Of a stretch of DNA of 64,000 nucleotides, positions 1 through 8,876 are shown piece after piece; position 1 is the stretch's first letter, and every line of letters begins with the position of its first letter. The notes below the pieces were generated by a model. That model had not been told where the DNA came from. It ran no database searches and saw nothing but the letters and a program-made list of their open reading frames with translations. The stretch is from Idiomarina aquatica (GTDB lineage: Bacteria > Pseudomonadota > Gammaproteobacteria > Enterobacterales > Alteromonadaceae), in contig NZ_SNXI01000001.1 of the NCBI RefSeq assembly GCF_004362895.1, positions 124,001 to 188,000 of the forward strand. The letters run 5' to 3'. The position numbers and the translations under genes are program-made.

Positions 1-314
1 TCAGCGAGCATGACGATAAGTTACAGGGTAATCTTTATTTAAGTCCGAATAGCCACTCGCCCGCAGGGCTGAGTATCACACTTAAGGAGTCTTTTTCGCC
101 GGCGATGTCTGTGACCCTGGAAAACTTCGAAATGCAGATTGAGCTAATGCCCATCACTGACAAGGGTACAACTTTTTATGTGCCCAAACAGACAGAAGAG
201 AAAATGGCGGGCAGCTACCTTTATTTTAAGGATTTTAGCAACCACACCATTCGCGAATATACCGATTATTCGGTATTGGATACCGCATCAGTAAGTCGCG
301 TCAGCGCCAACTGA
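1..314 (+). CDS. Hypothetical protein, C-terminal fragment
   Basis: The frame is open from the first complete codon (position 3) to the stop at 314, so this is the last ~103 residues of a gene that begins before the window. An internal ATG at 105 has no convincing ribosome site and need not be the start. The residues are mixed polar and beta-rich, with no membrane segment and no motif I recognise. Its last 49 bases overlap, tail to tail, the end of the ArsA-like ATPase gene on the other strand. Function unknown. Confidence 0.55.
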   Translation, partial: SEHDDKLQGNLYLSPNSHSPAGLSITLKESFSPAMSVTLENFEMQIELMPITDKGTTFYVPKQTEEKMAGSYLYFKDFSNHTIREYTDYSVLDTASVSRVSAN

Positions 315-1297
315 GCAGCAAACGACTCGAGCGCTTCCAGGCCCTGCGGATCCTCAGTAAGTAAGGGTAATCGATGATTAGGCCAGTGCTTAAAGCGCTG
401 GTCTATTTCCTCAAGATAGCTTTGCTGTTGAACCCGCCGTTTAGCCAAAAATTCACCGTCAGCATCGTCGGGTAAAATGCGGTTAATAATGACCCCGGCA
501 ATGGGTAACTTCTCTTTGGCGAGAGCCTCTAATGCACGCTCGGTTTCCTGTATGGGCAGGCGTTCCGGCGTCAAAACAAACAAGATGCCGGTGTAATCCG
601 GGTCTTGCAACAGCCGTCGCGTGCGTTGGAATAGCCGCTGACGCTCTAATAATTGCTCGGTTATAGCTTTAGTGCGATCGGTCATTCCTTCAGTGGCATG
701 CTCATCAGGATTCGCCATTGGGTTAGCAACATCTTTACCGGCTTTAGGGGCAAGGTGTTTTAATACCCCCTCAAATTCCTCCGAGCGGTGTTGCGAACGT
801 AACATACCCTGGGTCCAGGCTGCCATTGCTTCAGGCAACGTCAGCAAACGTAAGGTATGACCGGTTGGCGCGGTGTCAAAAATCAGTAAGTCATAGTCCC
901 GTTCAGCCTGTTCAATGATCTGGCAAATCCGCTCCAGCAAGGCGGCTTCCTGCGCCCCCGGCGATTGCTGAGACAGTCGCATTTGCCGTTCAATTTCGGG
1001 AAATAACTCCGGCTTTGTAAACCGCTTCATTTGCTGAGTTACGCGTTGAATATGCGTTTTTACTTCTTTATCGGGGTCGATTTCCAGTGCATCAACACCG
1101 TCTTTTATCGTCGTTATGTTATCGCCAATGTTAGTACCAAACGCATCGGCCAAGCTGTGCGCAGGGTCAGTCGACACGATCAGCACACGTTTGCCCTGGC
1201 GCGCAGCTAAAATAGCTAATGCAGATGATACGGTGGTTTTGCCAACACCACCCTTGCCGCCGACAAGCAGCACTTTTCGATCAAGAGGTTGTGTCAT
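266..1297 (-). CDS. ArsA/Get3-family ATPase
   Basis: A 343-residue P-loop ATPase of the ArsA/Get3 (TRC40) branch of the SIMIBI class. The deviant Walker A GGKGGVGKTT sits at residues 13-22, followed by a switch region STDPAHSLADAFG and a later DTAPTGHTLRLL motif, both typical of ArsA/Get3. Family members are cytosolic dimers that couple ATP hydrolysis to moving a client, either arsenite to ArsB or tail-anchored proteins to membranes. No arsB or arsR is nearby, so arsenic resistance is unlikely. It is last in a leftward group after cstA and a small Cys-Cys-ending protein, 29 bases from the latter, so a role linked to that pair is inferred. Its 3' end overlaps the unknown gene on the plus strand. 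Confidence 0.85.
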   Translation of the reverse strand: MTQPLDRKVLLVGGKGGVGKTTVSSALAILAARQGKRVLIVSTDPAHSLADAFGTNIGDNITTIKDGVDALEIDPDKEVKTHIQRVTQQMKRFTKPELFPEIERQMRLSQQSPGAQEAALLERICQIIEQAERDYDLLIFDTAPTGHTLRLLTLPEAMAAWTQGMLRSQHRSEEFEGVLKHLAPKAGKDVANPMANPDEHATEGMTDRTKAITEQLLERQRLFQRTRRLLQDPDYTGILFVLTPERLPIQETERALEALAKEKLPIAGVIINRILPDDADGEFLAKRRVQQQSYLEEIDQRFKHWPNHRLPLLTEDPQGLEALESFAAQLALTRLTDAVSNTE

Positions 1298-1326
1298 TGC
1301 TGATGTCCGTTAGTTTGCCTACTGCA

Positions 1327-1599
1327 TTAGCAGCAGCGGAAGTGATCAAGCGGGGAATGTTCCATGCCCATACGTTGATGCCATTCGTGAAAGCGTTCCA
1401 ACATCAGGGGTTGTAATTCGAGCGTGTAGTAAGCGGCCGGATTCGGCACGCCCATCATTTCGGAGAACACCAGTAACATGAACAAGTCATCCTCATCGCG
1501 CTTAGCTCGTGCAATCGCAGAGCGATAGGGCGCATTGTAAAACTCATTCATCAATTCGCTTGCACGACCAAACCAATGTCGAATCGAATGAATGTTCAT
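1327..1599 (-). CDS. Small protein with C-terminal Cys-Cys (cory-CC-star type)
   Basis: About 90 residues, rich in aromatic and charged residues, ending exactly in Arg-Cys-Cys before the stop. Start chosen at the ATG preceded by GAGGAG with a 7-base gap; the ATG five codons upstream overlaps that ribosome site and is less likely. It has a long amphipathic helix-like stretch (DEDDLFMLLVFSEMMGVPNP) and no signal peptide. The strictly terminal Cys pair recalls the small family named cory-CC-star in public annotation. It lies between cstA (24 bases) and the ArsA-like ATPase, presumably in one transcript. The CC end could bind a metal, be lipid-modified or be a recognition tag for the ATPase; none of these is shown. 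Confidence 0.7.
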   Translation of the reverse strand: MNIHSIRHWFGRASELMNEFYNAPYRSAIARAKRDEDDLFMLLVFSEMMGVPNPAAYYTLELQPLMLERFHEWHQRMGMEHSPLDHFRCC

Positions 1600-1623
1600 G
1601 TTACGGCTCCTCATATTTTAAGC

Positions 1624-3297
1624 CTAACCAGCGGCTTTATTTTCTTTACTGACTTTAGATAGCGTAGCGGTCGCTTCCAGAATAATCCAGATAGCGGCGA
1701 TAAGTACCACGATATCCAAGAAGAATAAGAAATACTTCTCTTGCTCATAAAAGCCTTGCAGCTGAATAACCAGTGCAAAAACCGTCATGATCAGCAAGAA
1801 AATTAGTGGTAACAGAGTAACGTACATTGGGCGCCCCAAACGTACCAGCATTACCGTAATAACCATTAATGTCAGGCCTGCTAACAGCTGGTTAGTGGTA
1901 CCGAACAGCGGCCAAATTTGTAAGCCGCCTGAACCATCTGCACCACCAGCACCAAAGGCCAATAATAGACAGCTACCGACAGCTAACAAGGTTGCAACCG
2001 CGGGCTTCTGAATAAAGGATATATCGTAAATATTACCCCATTCCTGGAAAATATAGCGTTGCAGACGGAGACCTGTATCCATGGTGGTTCCGGCGAATAA
2101 TACAGCCATTACCGTTAATAAGGTTTCTGAGATACCAACATCCAAACCAATACCCTGGCTGATAATATTAGCACCACCTTCAACGAAAGCAGATACACCG
2201 CCCTGGCCGAACGAACTGTAGACCGCTTCCCAGTCCGCCAGGGTAGCAAAACCGGCACAGGCTGCGATGATTGTTGCCAGCGACAATGAACCTTCGCCAA
2301 TGGCACCAAAGTAACCCACGAAGCGTAAGTCAGTTTCTTTGTCCAGCTGTTTAGAGGTAGTACCTGATGCGACTAAGCCGTGGAACCCGGAAATAGCACC
2401 ACACGCAATGGTAACGAACAATAACGGTAGCATTGACGGTGTGCCTTCCGGCGTATTGCTGTTAAAGGCAGGAGCAGTCATATCCGGCCCCAGTAATAAC
2501 ACCGCACCGTAAAGCAAAATCAGACCAATAAACAATTGTAAGCCGTTGATGTAGTCACGCGGCTGTAGCAATACCCAAACCGGCAGTAATGAAGCGATAG
2601 CCGCGTAACCAAACAGGATTAGGATCCACTGGGCATTGTCAGATAAACCCATTGCCATGTCGGGTAGTTGCAGTGGCATGTTAGGGCCTACCCAAATTAG
2701 CACGTAAAGGGCAACAACACCCAGCACCGATACTGCGCCCAGGCCCATCCATTTGCGGAAGATTATCTGACCAATAATCAACGCCACAAATATGGCGCCC
2801 CAGACCGGGATCACTGCGCTTGGGAAATTAATCAGCAGCCCTGCAATGGCTGTTGCAAATACTGCATTAACCATCAACAGCACCAGAAAAATAACGATCA
2901 TAAACAACGTTTGCGCGCGTTTACTGACTACGTCACCGGTCAAGCTACCCATGGACTTCGCTTTATTGCGGTTTGATGCCCAGATAGCACCGGCATCGTG
3001 TACGCCGGCAAAAAAGATTGTACCGAATACCACCCATAAAAACGCAGGTACCCAACCCCAGATAACGGCAATTGCGGGACCAATGATAGGCGCCGCGCCG
3101 GCAACTGAAGTGAAGTGGTGACCCCAAAGAACATATTTATTGGTGGGAACGAAATCTACGCCGTCTTCGAATTCGTGCGCAGGTGTTTTGAAGTTTGGAT
3201 CAAGCTTGTAGATTTTCTCGGCAATGAATTTTGAGTAGAACACATAACCGAGGAACATCGCGCCCAGACCCAGAAGCATCACAATGATCGCATTCAT
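1624..3297 (-). CDS. cstA: Carbon starvation protein CstA family transporter
   Basis: A 557-residue integral membrane protein with about 15 hydrophobic segments and the hallmarks of the CstA family: an N-terminal region with HEFEDGVDFVPTN and HHFTSVAGAAPIIGP, then FHGLVASGTTSKQ in mid-protein. Family members (E. coli CstA and BtsT) take up pyruvate or peptides in starved cells. It is shorter than the ~700-residue E. coli proteins, lacking much of their C-terminal extension, which is common among shorter homologues. The usual small partner YbdD/YjiX is absent; the gene is instead followed by the CC-ending protein and an ArsA-like ATPase. Substrate is not readable from sequence. Confidence 0.9.
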   Translation of the reverse strand: MNAIIVMLLGLGAMFLGYVFYSKFIAEKIYKLDPNFKTPAHEFEDGVDFVPTNKYVLWGHHFTSVAGAAPIIGPAIAVIWGWVPAFLWVVFGTIFFAGVHDAGAIWASNRNKAKSMGSLTGDVVSKRAQTLFMIVIFLVLLMVNAVFATAIAGLLINFPSAVIPVWGAIFVALIIGQIIFRKWMGLGAVSVLGVVALYVLIWVGPNMPLQLPDMAMGLSDNAQWILILFGYAAIASLLPVWVLLQPRDYINGLQLFIGLILLYGAVLLLGPDMTAPAFNSNTPEGTPSMLPLLFVTIACGAISGFHGLVASGTTSKQLDKETDLRFVGYFGAIGEGSLSLATIIAACAGFATLADWEAVYSSFGQGGVSAFVEGGANIISQGIGLDVGISETLLTVMAVLFAGTTMDTGLRLQRYIFQEWGNIYDISFIQKPAVATLLAVGSCLLLAFGAGGADGSGGLQIWPLFGTTNQLLAGLTLMVITVMLVRLGRPMYVTLLPLIFLLIMTVFALVIQLQGFYEQEKYFLFFLDIVVLIAAIWIILEATATLSKVSKENKAAG

Positions 3298-3423
3298 GGA
3301 CAGTGCCTCTTAAGTTATACAGACAATTTGTTATAAACAGTAAAAAAACCTTGATCTAGCCCAATTATTGTAACGCATACTCAATAACGCTGGGCATCAG
3401 ACCAAGGTCTAATAGACTGTTTG

Positions 3424-3594
3424 TTATTTTTTACCACGCCTTAACAGACTGCCAATTAGCGAGATGGCAAACAGAATAATAAAGATAAAGAAAATAATTT
3501 TTGCAATCTCTGCTGCCGCGCCGGCGATACCGCCAAAGCCTAACACCGCGGCAATAACTGCAACCACCAGAAAAATAAGTACCCAACGTAACAT
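3424..3594 (-). CDS. DUF1328 small membrane protein (YtjA-like)
   Basis: A 56-residue, two-helix inner-membrane protein. The start at 3594 is set by AGGGAGA six bases upstream; a longer reading adds 16 residues with no ribosome site. The sequence begins [20 protein letters not shown] and has the Gly/Ala-rich second helix ([13 protein letters not shown]) and Arg-Arg-Gly-Lys-Lys tail typical of DUF1328 proteins. Function is unknown in the family, although some members are induced by stress. Monocistronic: it is flanked by its own upstream gap and by 126 bases before cstA. Confidence 0.85.
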   Translation of the reverse strand: MLRWVLIFLVVAVIAAVLGFGGIAGAAAEIAKIIFFIFIILFAISLIGSLLRRGKK

Positions 3595-3666
3595 ACTGAA
3601 TCTCCCTATTTTTTTGTTGTTCCATATAACAATAGTAGACAAATTCAGAAAAGATCAACTAAGCAT

Positions 3667-3701
3667 AAAAAAACCACTATAGCGCGAGCTATAGCGGTTT
3701 T
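3667..3701 (-). terminator. Rho-independent terminator, usable in both directions
   Basis: Ten-base stem CCACTATAGC / GCTATAGCGG around a GCGA loop with one G-T pair, with seven A on the left and four T on the right. On the minus strand it follows the stop of the M14 peptidase gene by about 20 bases and ends in a seven-T run. Confidence 0.8.
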
Positions 3702-3722
3702 GGTTGCGCGGTGAAGTATTGC

Positions 3723-6353
3723 TTAGTGCGCTGCTTCTGCCGCCGCAGCATCTGCGGCTTTTTTGTCTTCAATCGGTTTGGCATAAGCTTCTATCGCAGG
3801 GGCCAGATAGACGGCATTACTCAGTAATTTAGCCGTTCCCCAGAAGAAAGCACGGAAGTTAACATTATCCGCAAAGCCTATGACACGACCACTACCTAAA
3901 CGGTGTGCAACGATGTTTGATTTGCCTTTCAGCACATCGCGATTACGTTCGTCGGCATAGCCGCTTAATAAGGGTTGCTCCTGATCGTAGCTGGCAACAC
4001 TGATAAACGGGCTTTCCGGCACTTCCATAGCATTTAATTCGTCTTTAAATACCGGCATATTTTCGCGCGGGAAGCCAAACAATAACGGGTGAGAGGTATC
4101 AACCTGCATGTTGAATATTGCACCCGCTACGCGACGCTTAGCATAAAAGCCGTCACGCTCGGCATAGCTTAAGCCGCTGCTGTCGAAGGCTTTCTCGAAT
4201 ACCTCGTCCGCCACCCATTGCGCGCGTAACAACTCATTTTTAGCGAGCCATTCCGCACCGCCTTGTTGGCCGATAATCACACCGCCATTGTTAACCCATT
4301 GCGACAGCTTCTGTTGCTCTTGCTCACCGAGCGTGTAATAGCTCCCGTCCACCAGTACAATATGACTGTATTTAGTCAGGTCAACACGCGACAAACGATC
4401 AGTATCGACCATAGACAATGGCACACCTACATGACGGTCAAAGTAATACCAAGCCTCGCCGGCCTCGTACAGGTTTACACCGTCACCGGTCAACATCATC
4501 ACAGATGGCTCTTCAACCGGGTTAATGTTACGGCTACCCAGGTCAATGCCCTCGGGCGTTAAACCGCTTTCAACAGATACGACCGCGATTTCACGCTCCG
4601 AAGCAGCTTGATCCAGTACCTTTTGTACATCAGCCCAGTCATGCTGTTGATAAGCGCGCGTTACCACAATTGAGCCGGCGCTGAGTTTTTTCACACCGTC
4701 AGGTGTTTCCACCGTCAGCGGTTTGTAACTCTGGCGGGCATGGATGTCATTTTCTAACAGTTCCTGCAGTAAACCCGGGGCAAGATAGTCATTCCAGTCA
4801 AACGCGTATGCATAGGCATCGGCGGCTAACGGATAACTAGCTCGTTGAGGTTCATCCCAGGCGTTGTCAGCCAGGCTGATACGACCGCGGTATTGCGAAA
4901 AGTCCAGGTTAAAGGCCATCGGTAGCGTCCAGCCGGAAACATCATAGAAGGTATTGTCCGGGAACGACTTACGGGTACTAAACATCCCCTGGATTAAGCC
5001 AAACTGTGGTTGCTCGGCAGGTACAAAGTAACTGCGGCCAGCTTCATAACGCTTGCCATCAGTCTCAATGGTTTTTTCTACCCGGTACGCCTCGACACCA
5101 TGCTGCTTAAGAATATCAACTAAGCCCTGCAGGCGATTGGCATCGCTGCCGTCACCAATCAGGTAGCCATCAAAGTTGGCGTCATCACCCATCTCCATCC
5201 AACGGTCGTAGGTGTTTTCCTGAAACTCAATAAAACGGGCTTTGTTTTTGTGCGCGCCATAAATGGTGCTTAACGACGTAATAAACTGATTACGGATGGT
5301 AAATGGAAACTCTACCTCACCGTTAATAGAGTCCTGCAAATGACCGCGGCTTGAGGCTTGTTCAAACAGGATACCCACCGCGCCTTGCACGTCCGGATAA
5401 GTCGAACCTTTGCCGTAATAGAAGTCATCGAAGGATTCTTCGGTGTAATACAGATTACCAAACTCATCCAGAGAGTCCGCGTGCTCAGCAGCCAGGATCT
5501 CGGTCAAGCGAACATTTTCATCCGGGGTAATCGGGTTTTTACGTGATGGAATGCCGGGCTGAAAGAAAAACGTGCTATTAGTGCCCATTTCGTGAAAGTC
5601 AGTTAACACGTTTGGCTTCCATTTTTGGAAATTAGCAACACGTGCACGTGACTCAGGGTGTTGCAGTAGCAACCAGTCACGGTTCATATCAAACCAATAA
5701 TGATTGACGCGGCCACGAACAAAGGGTTGCACATGTTCGCGATGGTCCGGATCAGCTACCAGGTTTTGGCCGCGATGCTGGTTGGCCCATTGCGCAAAGC
5801 GCGCCAGTCCATCAGGGTTAAAAGACGGGTCAAGCAGGATCACGGAGTCTTGCAGGACCTGCTCAACGGCATCGCCCTGAGCGGCGGCAAGATAATACGC
5901 GAAAACTAAGGCGGCGTTACTGCCACTGGACTCGTCGCCATGAATACTGTAGCCCATATACATGACTAATGGGGTATTATCCGGGTCGGCGTCACGTTTT
6001 GGATCGGCTGCTGCCAGATGACGTTGTCTTACATCGTCGATGTTTTGATGGTTCTCGGGTGAGGTTACTGTCAACAGTACCAATGGGCGTTGTTCATGCG
6101 TACGTCCGGTTACCTCAAACGTAATCCGGTCAGATTCTTCCGCCAGCACTTCCATATAGCGAACGATCAAATCGTGACGTGCGTGCCATTCACCAACCTC
6201 ATGACCCAGAATTTCAGAGGGTTTGGTGATGGATGGATCGTAGCTAACATCGGACGGCAGATAATAGGATAGATCTTTGGTTGCAGCCATTGAGGGTAGT
6301 GCAATACTGACTACCGCAACTGCGCTTAGACCACGAATAAACTTACGTAGCAT
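3723..6353 (-). CDS. Secreted M14-family zinc metallopeptidase
   Basis: An 876-residue protein with an N-terminal signal peptide (cleavage likely after ALPSMA near residue 23) and an M14 carboxypeptidase-like domain. Zinc ligands are visible as His138-x-x-Glu141 in YSIHGDESSG and His254 in TDFHEMGT. A further ~500 residues follow the catalytic part, longer than classic carboxypeptidases but normal for the large bacterial M14 subfamily. They include a stretch like a glutamine-amidotransferase-type fold (VNNGGVIIGQQGG). Probably periplasmic or outer-surface, for peptide scavenging in a protein-degrading marine lifestyle (inference). It has its own strong terminator and stands alone. Confidence 0.85.
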   Translation of the reverse strand: MLRKFIRGLSAVAVVSIALPSMAATKDLSYYLPSDVSYDPSITKPSEILGHEVGEWHARHDLIVRYMEVLAEESDRITFEVTGRTHEQRPLVLLTVTSPENHQNIDDVRQRHLAAADPKRDADPDNTPLVMYMGYSIHGDESSGSNAALVFAYYLAAAQGDAVEQVLQDSVILLDPSFNPDGLARFAQWANQHRGQNLVADPDHREHVQPFVRGRVNHYWFDMNRDWLLLQHPESRARVANFQKWKPNVLTDFHEMGTNSTFFFQPGIPSRKNPITPDENVRLTEILAAEHADSLDEFGNLYYTEESFDDFYYGKGSTYPDVQGAVGILFEQASSRGHLQDSINGEVEFPFTIRNQFITSLSTIYGAHKNKARFIEFQENTYDRWMEMGDDANFDGYLIGDGSDANRLQGLVDILKQHGVEAYRVEKTIETDGKRYEAGRSYFVPAEQPQFGLIQGMFSTRKSFPDNTFYDVSGWTLPMAFNLDFSQYRGRISLADNAWDEPQRASYPLAADAYAYAFDWNDYLAPGLLQELLENDIHARQSYKPLTVETPDGVKKLSAGSIVVTRAYQQHDWADVQKVLDQAASEREIAVVSVESGLTPEGIDLGSRNINPVEEPSVMMLTGDGVNLYEAGEAWYYFDRHVGVPLSMVDTDRLSRVDLTKYSHIVLVDGSYYTLGEQEQQKLSQWVNNGGVIIGQQGGAEWLAKNELLRAQWVADEVFEKAFDSSGLSYAERDGFYAKRRVAGAIFNMQVDTSHPLLFGFPRENMPVFKDELNAMEVPESPFISVASYDQEQPLLSGYADERNRDVLKGKSNIVAHRLGSGRVIGFADNVNFRAFFWGTAKLLSNAVYLAPAIEAYAKPIEDKKAADAAAAEAAH

Positions 6354-6393
6354 AAGTGAGTTCCCCTTGTTGTAGTTTGCTCATTACCATAGC

Positions 6394-6440
6394 AAAAACC
6401 CAGCCGGTGGTAAGTACTTTTCGGTATTCTGCGGCTGGTT
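6394..6440 (-). terminator. Possible terminator after asnC
   Basis: On the minus strand, ACCAGCCG pairs with CGGCTGG across a ~25-base loop and is followed by GTTTTTG. It lies 30 bases beyond the asnC stop. The long loop makes it weaker than the other terminators here. Confidence 0.45.
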
Positions 6441-6470
6441 TGCGATGGGGAACGCGTACTAATCGTTGTT

Positions 6471-6941
6471 TTATGGCTGGATTTGACGCTGAATCGGTTG
6501 TTGCAGTGATATCAGTGTTTCGGTTGACTGAACTTCGTCTATCGACTGAATTCGATTAATTAACACATGCTGCAAGTCATTGATCGATGGTGTCATGATT
6601 TTTATAAAAACATTGTAGGGTCCGGTTGTGTAGTAGGCTTCAATAACCTCTTCTAACGCTTCTAGCTTGGCAATTGCTTTAGGATAGTCACCTGCATGCC
6701 GCAGCGTAATACCAATAAAGCAACAGACATCGTAGCCCAGTTGCTTCGCATTAACCTTAAGCTCAGTACTGGCAATAATCCCGGCTTTGCGCATTTTCTC
6801 GACCCGCACATGAATCGTAGCCGGACTTACGCGCAGTTTTTTTGCAATTTCGCTATAGGCTGTGCGCGCATCGTTAATCAGCGTATTAAGGATGGAACGA
6901 TCTAAACTGTCGATTTGATAATTCCCGCTGGTATTTTTCAT
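6471..6941 (-). CDS. asnC: AsnC, Lrp/AsnC-family regulator of asparagine synthesis
   Basis: 156 residues: an N-terminal winged helix-turn-helix (SEIAKKLRVSPATIHVRVEK) and a C-terminal RAM/ligand domain with YDVCCFIGI, EAYYTTGPYN and STETLI. It matches E. coli AsnC along its length far better than Lrp. AsnC senses asparagine and activates asnA. The gene diverges from asnA across a 160-base gap, as in E. coli, so the circuit is conserved. A possible terminator follows it. Confidence 0.93.
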   Translation of the reverse strand: MKNTSGNYQIDSLDRSILNTLINDARTAYSEIAKKLRVSPATIHVRVEKMRKAGIIASTELKVNAKQLGYDVCCFIGITLRHAGDYPKAIAKLEALEEVIEAYYTTGPYNVFIKIMTPSINDLQHVLINRIQSIDEVQSTETLISLQQPIQRQIQP

Positions 6942-7101
6942 GGTTTTTTAACGATTTGTTGGTTTTAGTTAATTTAATTTTATTTTATTAATCATGTAAA
7001 GGCTTTTTTATTAAATGGTATTTAATGATTCTCGCGATTATGCGAAAAATGATCACACGATAAGTCTAAACGATGAATTACGATTAATGACGAGGCGAAC
7101 C
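6942..7101. promoter_or_regulatory. Divergent asnC/asnA control region
   Basis: A 160-base, strongly A+T-rich gap between the two divergent start codons. The half next to asnC is nearly all A/T (TTAATTTAATTTTATTTTATT), suited to promoters and Lrp-type wrapping. AsnC is expected to bind here, by analogy with E. coli. No single promoter can be assigned with confidence. Confidence 0.5.
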
Positions 7102-8082
7102 ATGACGAAAACGACATACATAAAACACCAGCTACAAATCCAACAGGTCAAAACAACTTTCAGTCAGCAACTTTGTCAACACTTGCAGTTGGTCCCGGTA
7201 CAGGCGCCGATTCTGAGTGAGACAGGCACCGGGATTCAGGACGATTTGGCTGGCCACGAGCAGGCTGTATCAGTCTCGGTAAAAGCGATTCCGGATAAGC
7301 GCTTTGAAGTGGTGCATTCATTGGCAAAATGGAAGCGCCACACTCTCGCACGCTACGGTTTTGAACCCGGCGAAGGTATTCTGACAGACATGCGCGCGCT
7401 GCGCCCGGATGAGGATAGTCTGAGTGCGAAGCACTCCGTCTATGTTGACCAATGGGATTGGGAAAAAGTCATCGACGAAACTCAACGTAGTGTCGCGTTT
7501 TTAAAGCAGACCGTTCGTCAGATATACGCTGCATTGCTGGCTACCGAAGCCAGCTTAGCAGAGCAGGGCGGGCGAACACCATTAGCCGAACAGGTTTATT
7601 TTATTGATAGTGAGGCATTGGCGCAGCAATTTCCTGAGCTTTCGCCTAAGCAGCGCGAACGAAAAATAACCCGTCAGCATGGTAGCGTGTTTATTATGGG
7701 TATTGGTGGTCAGCTGAAGGAAGGTCAACCGCATGATGTCCGGGCGCCGGACTACGATGACTGGAGTACATTGTCAGAAGAAGGGTTTACCGGTTTAAAT
7801 GGTGACTTGCTGGTTTGGCACGATGGCTTAAAGGATGCATTAGAATTGTCGTCAATGGGCATCCGCGTAGATAGCACTGCACTATTGCAACAACTCGAAT
7901 TAAGCTGTCAGCAGCATCGAGCTGAACTCCCGTGGCATCAGGCATTACTGACCGGGCAATTGCCGCTGACCATCGGTGGTGGCATCGGGCAATCACGCGT
8001 AGTGATGCAACTATTGCAACTTGATCATATTGCCCAGGCGCAGTGTGGCGTGTGGCCGGAAAAAGTAAAACACGCGTTGTAG
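7102..8082 (+). CDS. asnA: Aspartate-ammonia ligase
   Basis: 326 residues; makes asparagine from aspartate, ammonia and ATP in the cytosol, an enzyme related to class II aminoacyl-tRNA synthetases. Diagnostic stretches are VQAPILSETG, FEVVHSLAKWKR, RPDEDSLS, HSVYVDQWDWE, VRAPDYDDWST, LSSMGIRVD and TIGGGIGQSR. Start set at 7102 by GAGG six bases upstream and by alignment with the E. coli N-terminus (M-K-T-A-Y-I-A). A longer open frame upstream adds 29 unrelated residues. Length agrees with E. coli AsnA (330). Confidence 0.95.
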   Translation: MTKTTYIKHQLQIQQVKTTFSQQLCQHLQLVPVQAPILSETGTGIQDDLAGHEQAVSVSVKAIPDKRFEVVHSLAKWKRHTLARYGFEPGEGILTDMRALRPDEDSLSAKHSVYVDQWDWEKVIDETQRSVAFLKQTVRQIYAALLATEASLAEQGGRTPLAEQVYFIDSEALAQQFPELSPKQRERKITRQHGSVFIMGIGGQLKEGQPHDVRAPDYDDWSTLSEEGFTGLNGDLLVWHDGLKDALELSSMGIRVDSTALLQQLELSCQQHRAELPWHQALLTGQLPLTIGGGIGQSRVVMQLLQLDHIAQAQCGVWPEKVKHAL

Positions 8083-8111
8083 CGAAACTAAGCGGTGCGT
8101 ACAATAATGCG

Positions 8112-8876
8112 ATGCGAGAATACTACAGAAACGGCGCCAACCACCGCGCTGGTGCCGATGTTAGCTTTGCCGATATTGTGCAGTTGTTTGGTTTTTACTC
8201 AGTCCGTATTGGTCGTTGGGTAACCAAAGCCGAACAACAGCGGGCGGCTAACTTATTTTTTGATGCGCTGTGCGACCTACAACATTTACTGCAAGTGCCG
8301 GGTGAGGTGCTGTCGTTACGCGGTACCTTAGCCTTGCACTATGGTATTGGCGGCCGCCCGGGGGCGAGTGCGCATTATCAGCCGGCAGGTCGTGTCTTAG
8401 CATTGGCCAAAAATGCTGGTGGCGGCAGTTTGGCGCATGAGTGGTTTCATGCGTTTGATCATTATGTATGCTCAAAAATGTTTGCGGATGAACCGCCGGC
8501 CATGCGATTTGCGTCACGCCATTGGCTAACCAGTGACGCACTTATTGAACATCCCCTCAACCATTGTCTGGCACTGGCATTTAAGCGCTTGTTTTTGTCA
8601 GCCGATGGTAGCCAGCCGGGGACATTTATGCGCCACTGTATTAATTACGATAAACGCTTGAACACCCAATATTTTGCTATGCCGGAGGAAGTGTCAGCAC
8701 GCTGCTTTGAGGCAATTTTACAGCGCCAGTCACTAAAGAATCACTTTCTTGTGGCAGGCACCATGCAAACCGATACGGCACAGGCGGGATTGTACCCGCC
8801 GATAGACTTGCAGAACAGCGTTGCTGAATGTTGGTTTGATTACTTTAACCGGCTAGGTAAAGCCCTAAACCAATAA
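8112..8876 (+). CDS. HExxH-containing protein, CLCA_X-like family
   Basis: About 254 residues of unknown function. The protein contains HEWFHAFDH, an HExxH zinc-protease signature, preceded by ALAKNAGGGSLA, and an N-terminal block beginning YYRNGANHRAGADVSFADI. Similar proteins in marine gammaproteobacteria carry the label CLCA_X family. Start uncertain: ATG 8112 fits the conserved N-terminus but lacks a good ribosome site; a GTG at 8043 would overlap asnA by 40 bases. No signal peptide is visible, so a cytosolic metalloprotease-like role is possible. The last 32 bases overlap the permease gene tail to tail. Confidence 0.65.
   Translation: MREYYRNGANHRAGADVSFADIVQLFGFYSVRIGRWVTKAEQQRAANLFFDALCDLQHLLQVPGEVLSLRGTLALHYGIGGRPGASAHYQPAGRVLALAKNAGGGSLAHEWFHAFDHYVCSKMFADEPPAMRFASRHWLTSDALIEHPLNHCLALAFKRLFLSADGSQPGTFMRHCINYDKRLNTQYFAMPEEVSARCFEAILQRQSLKNHFLVAGTMQTDTAQAGLYPPIDLQNSVAECWFDYFNRLGKALNQ

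Noticed and set aside
3399-3410. AGACC-AA-GGTCT palindrome upstream of cstA
   Set aside because: Only five-base arms and no known regulator match; expected by chance in this length.
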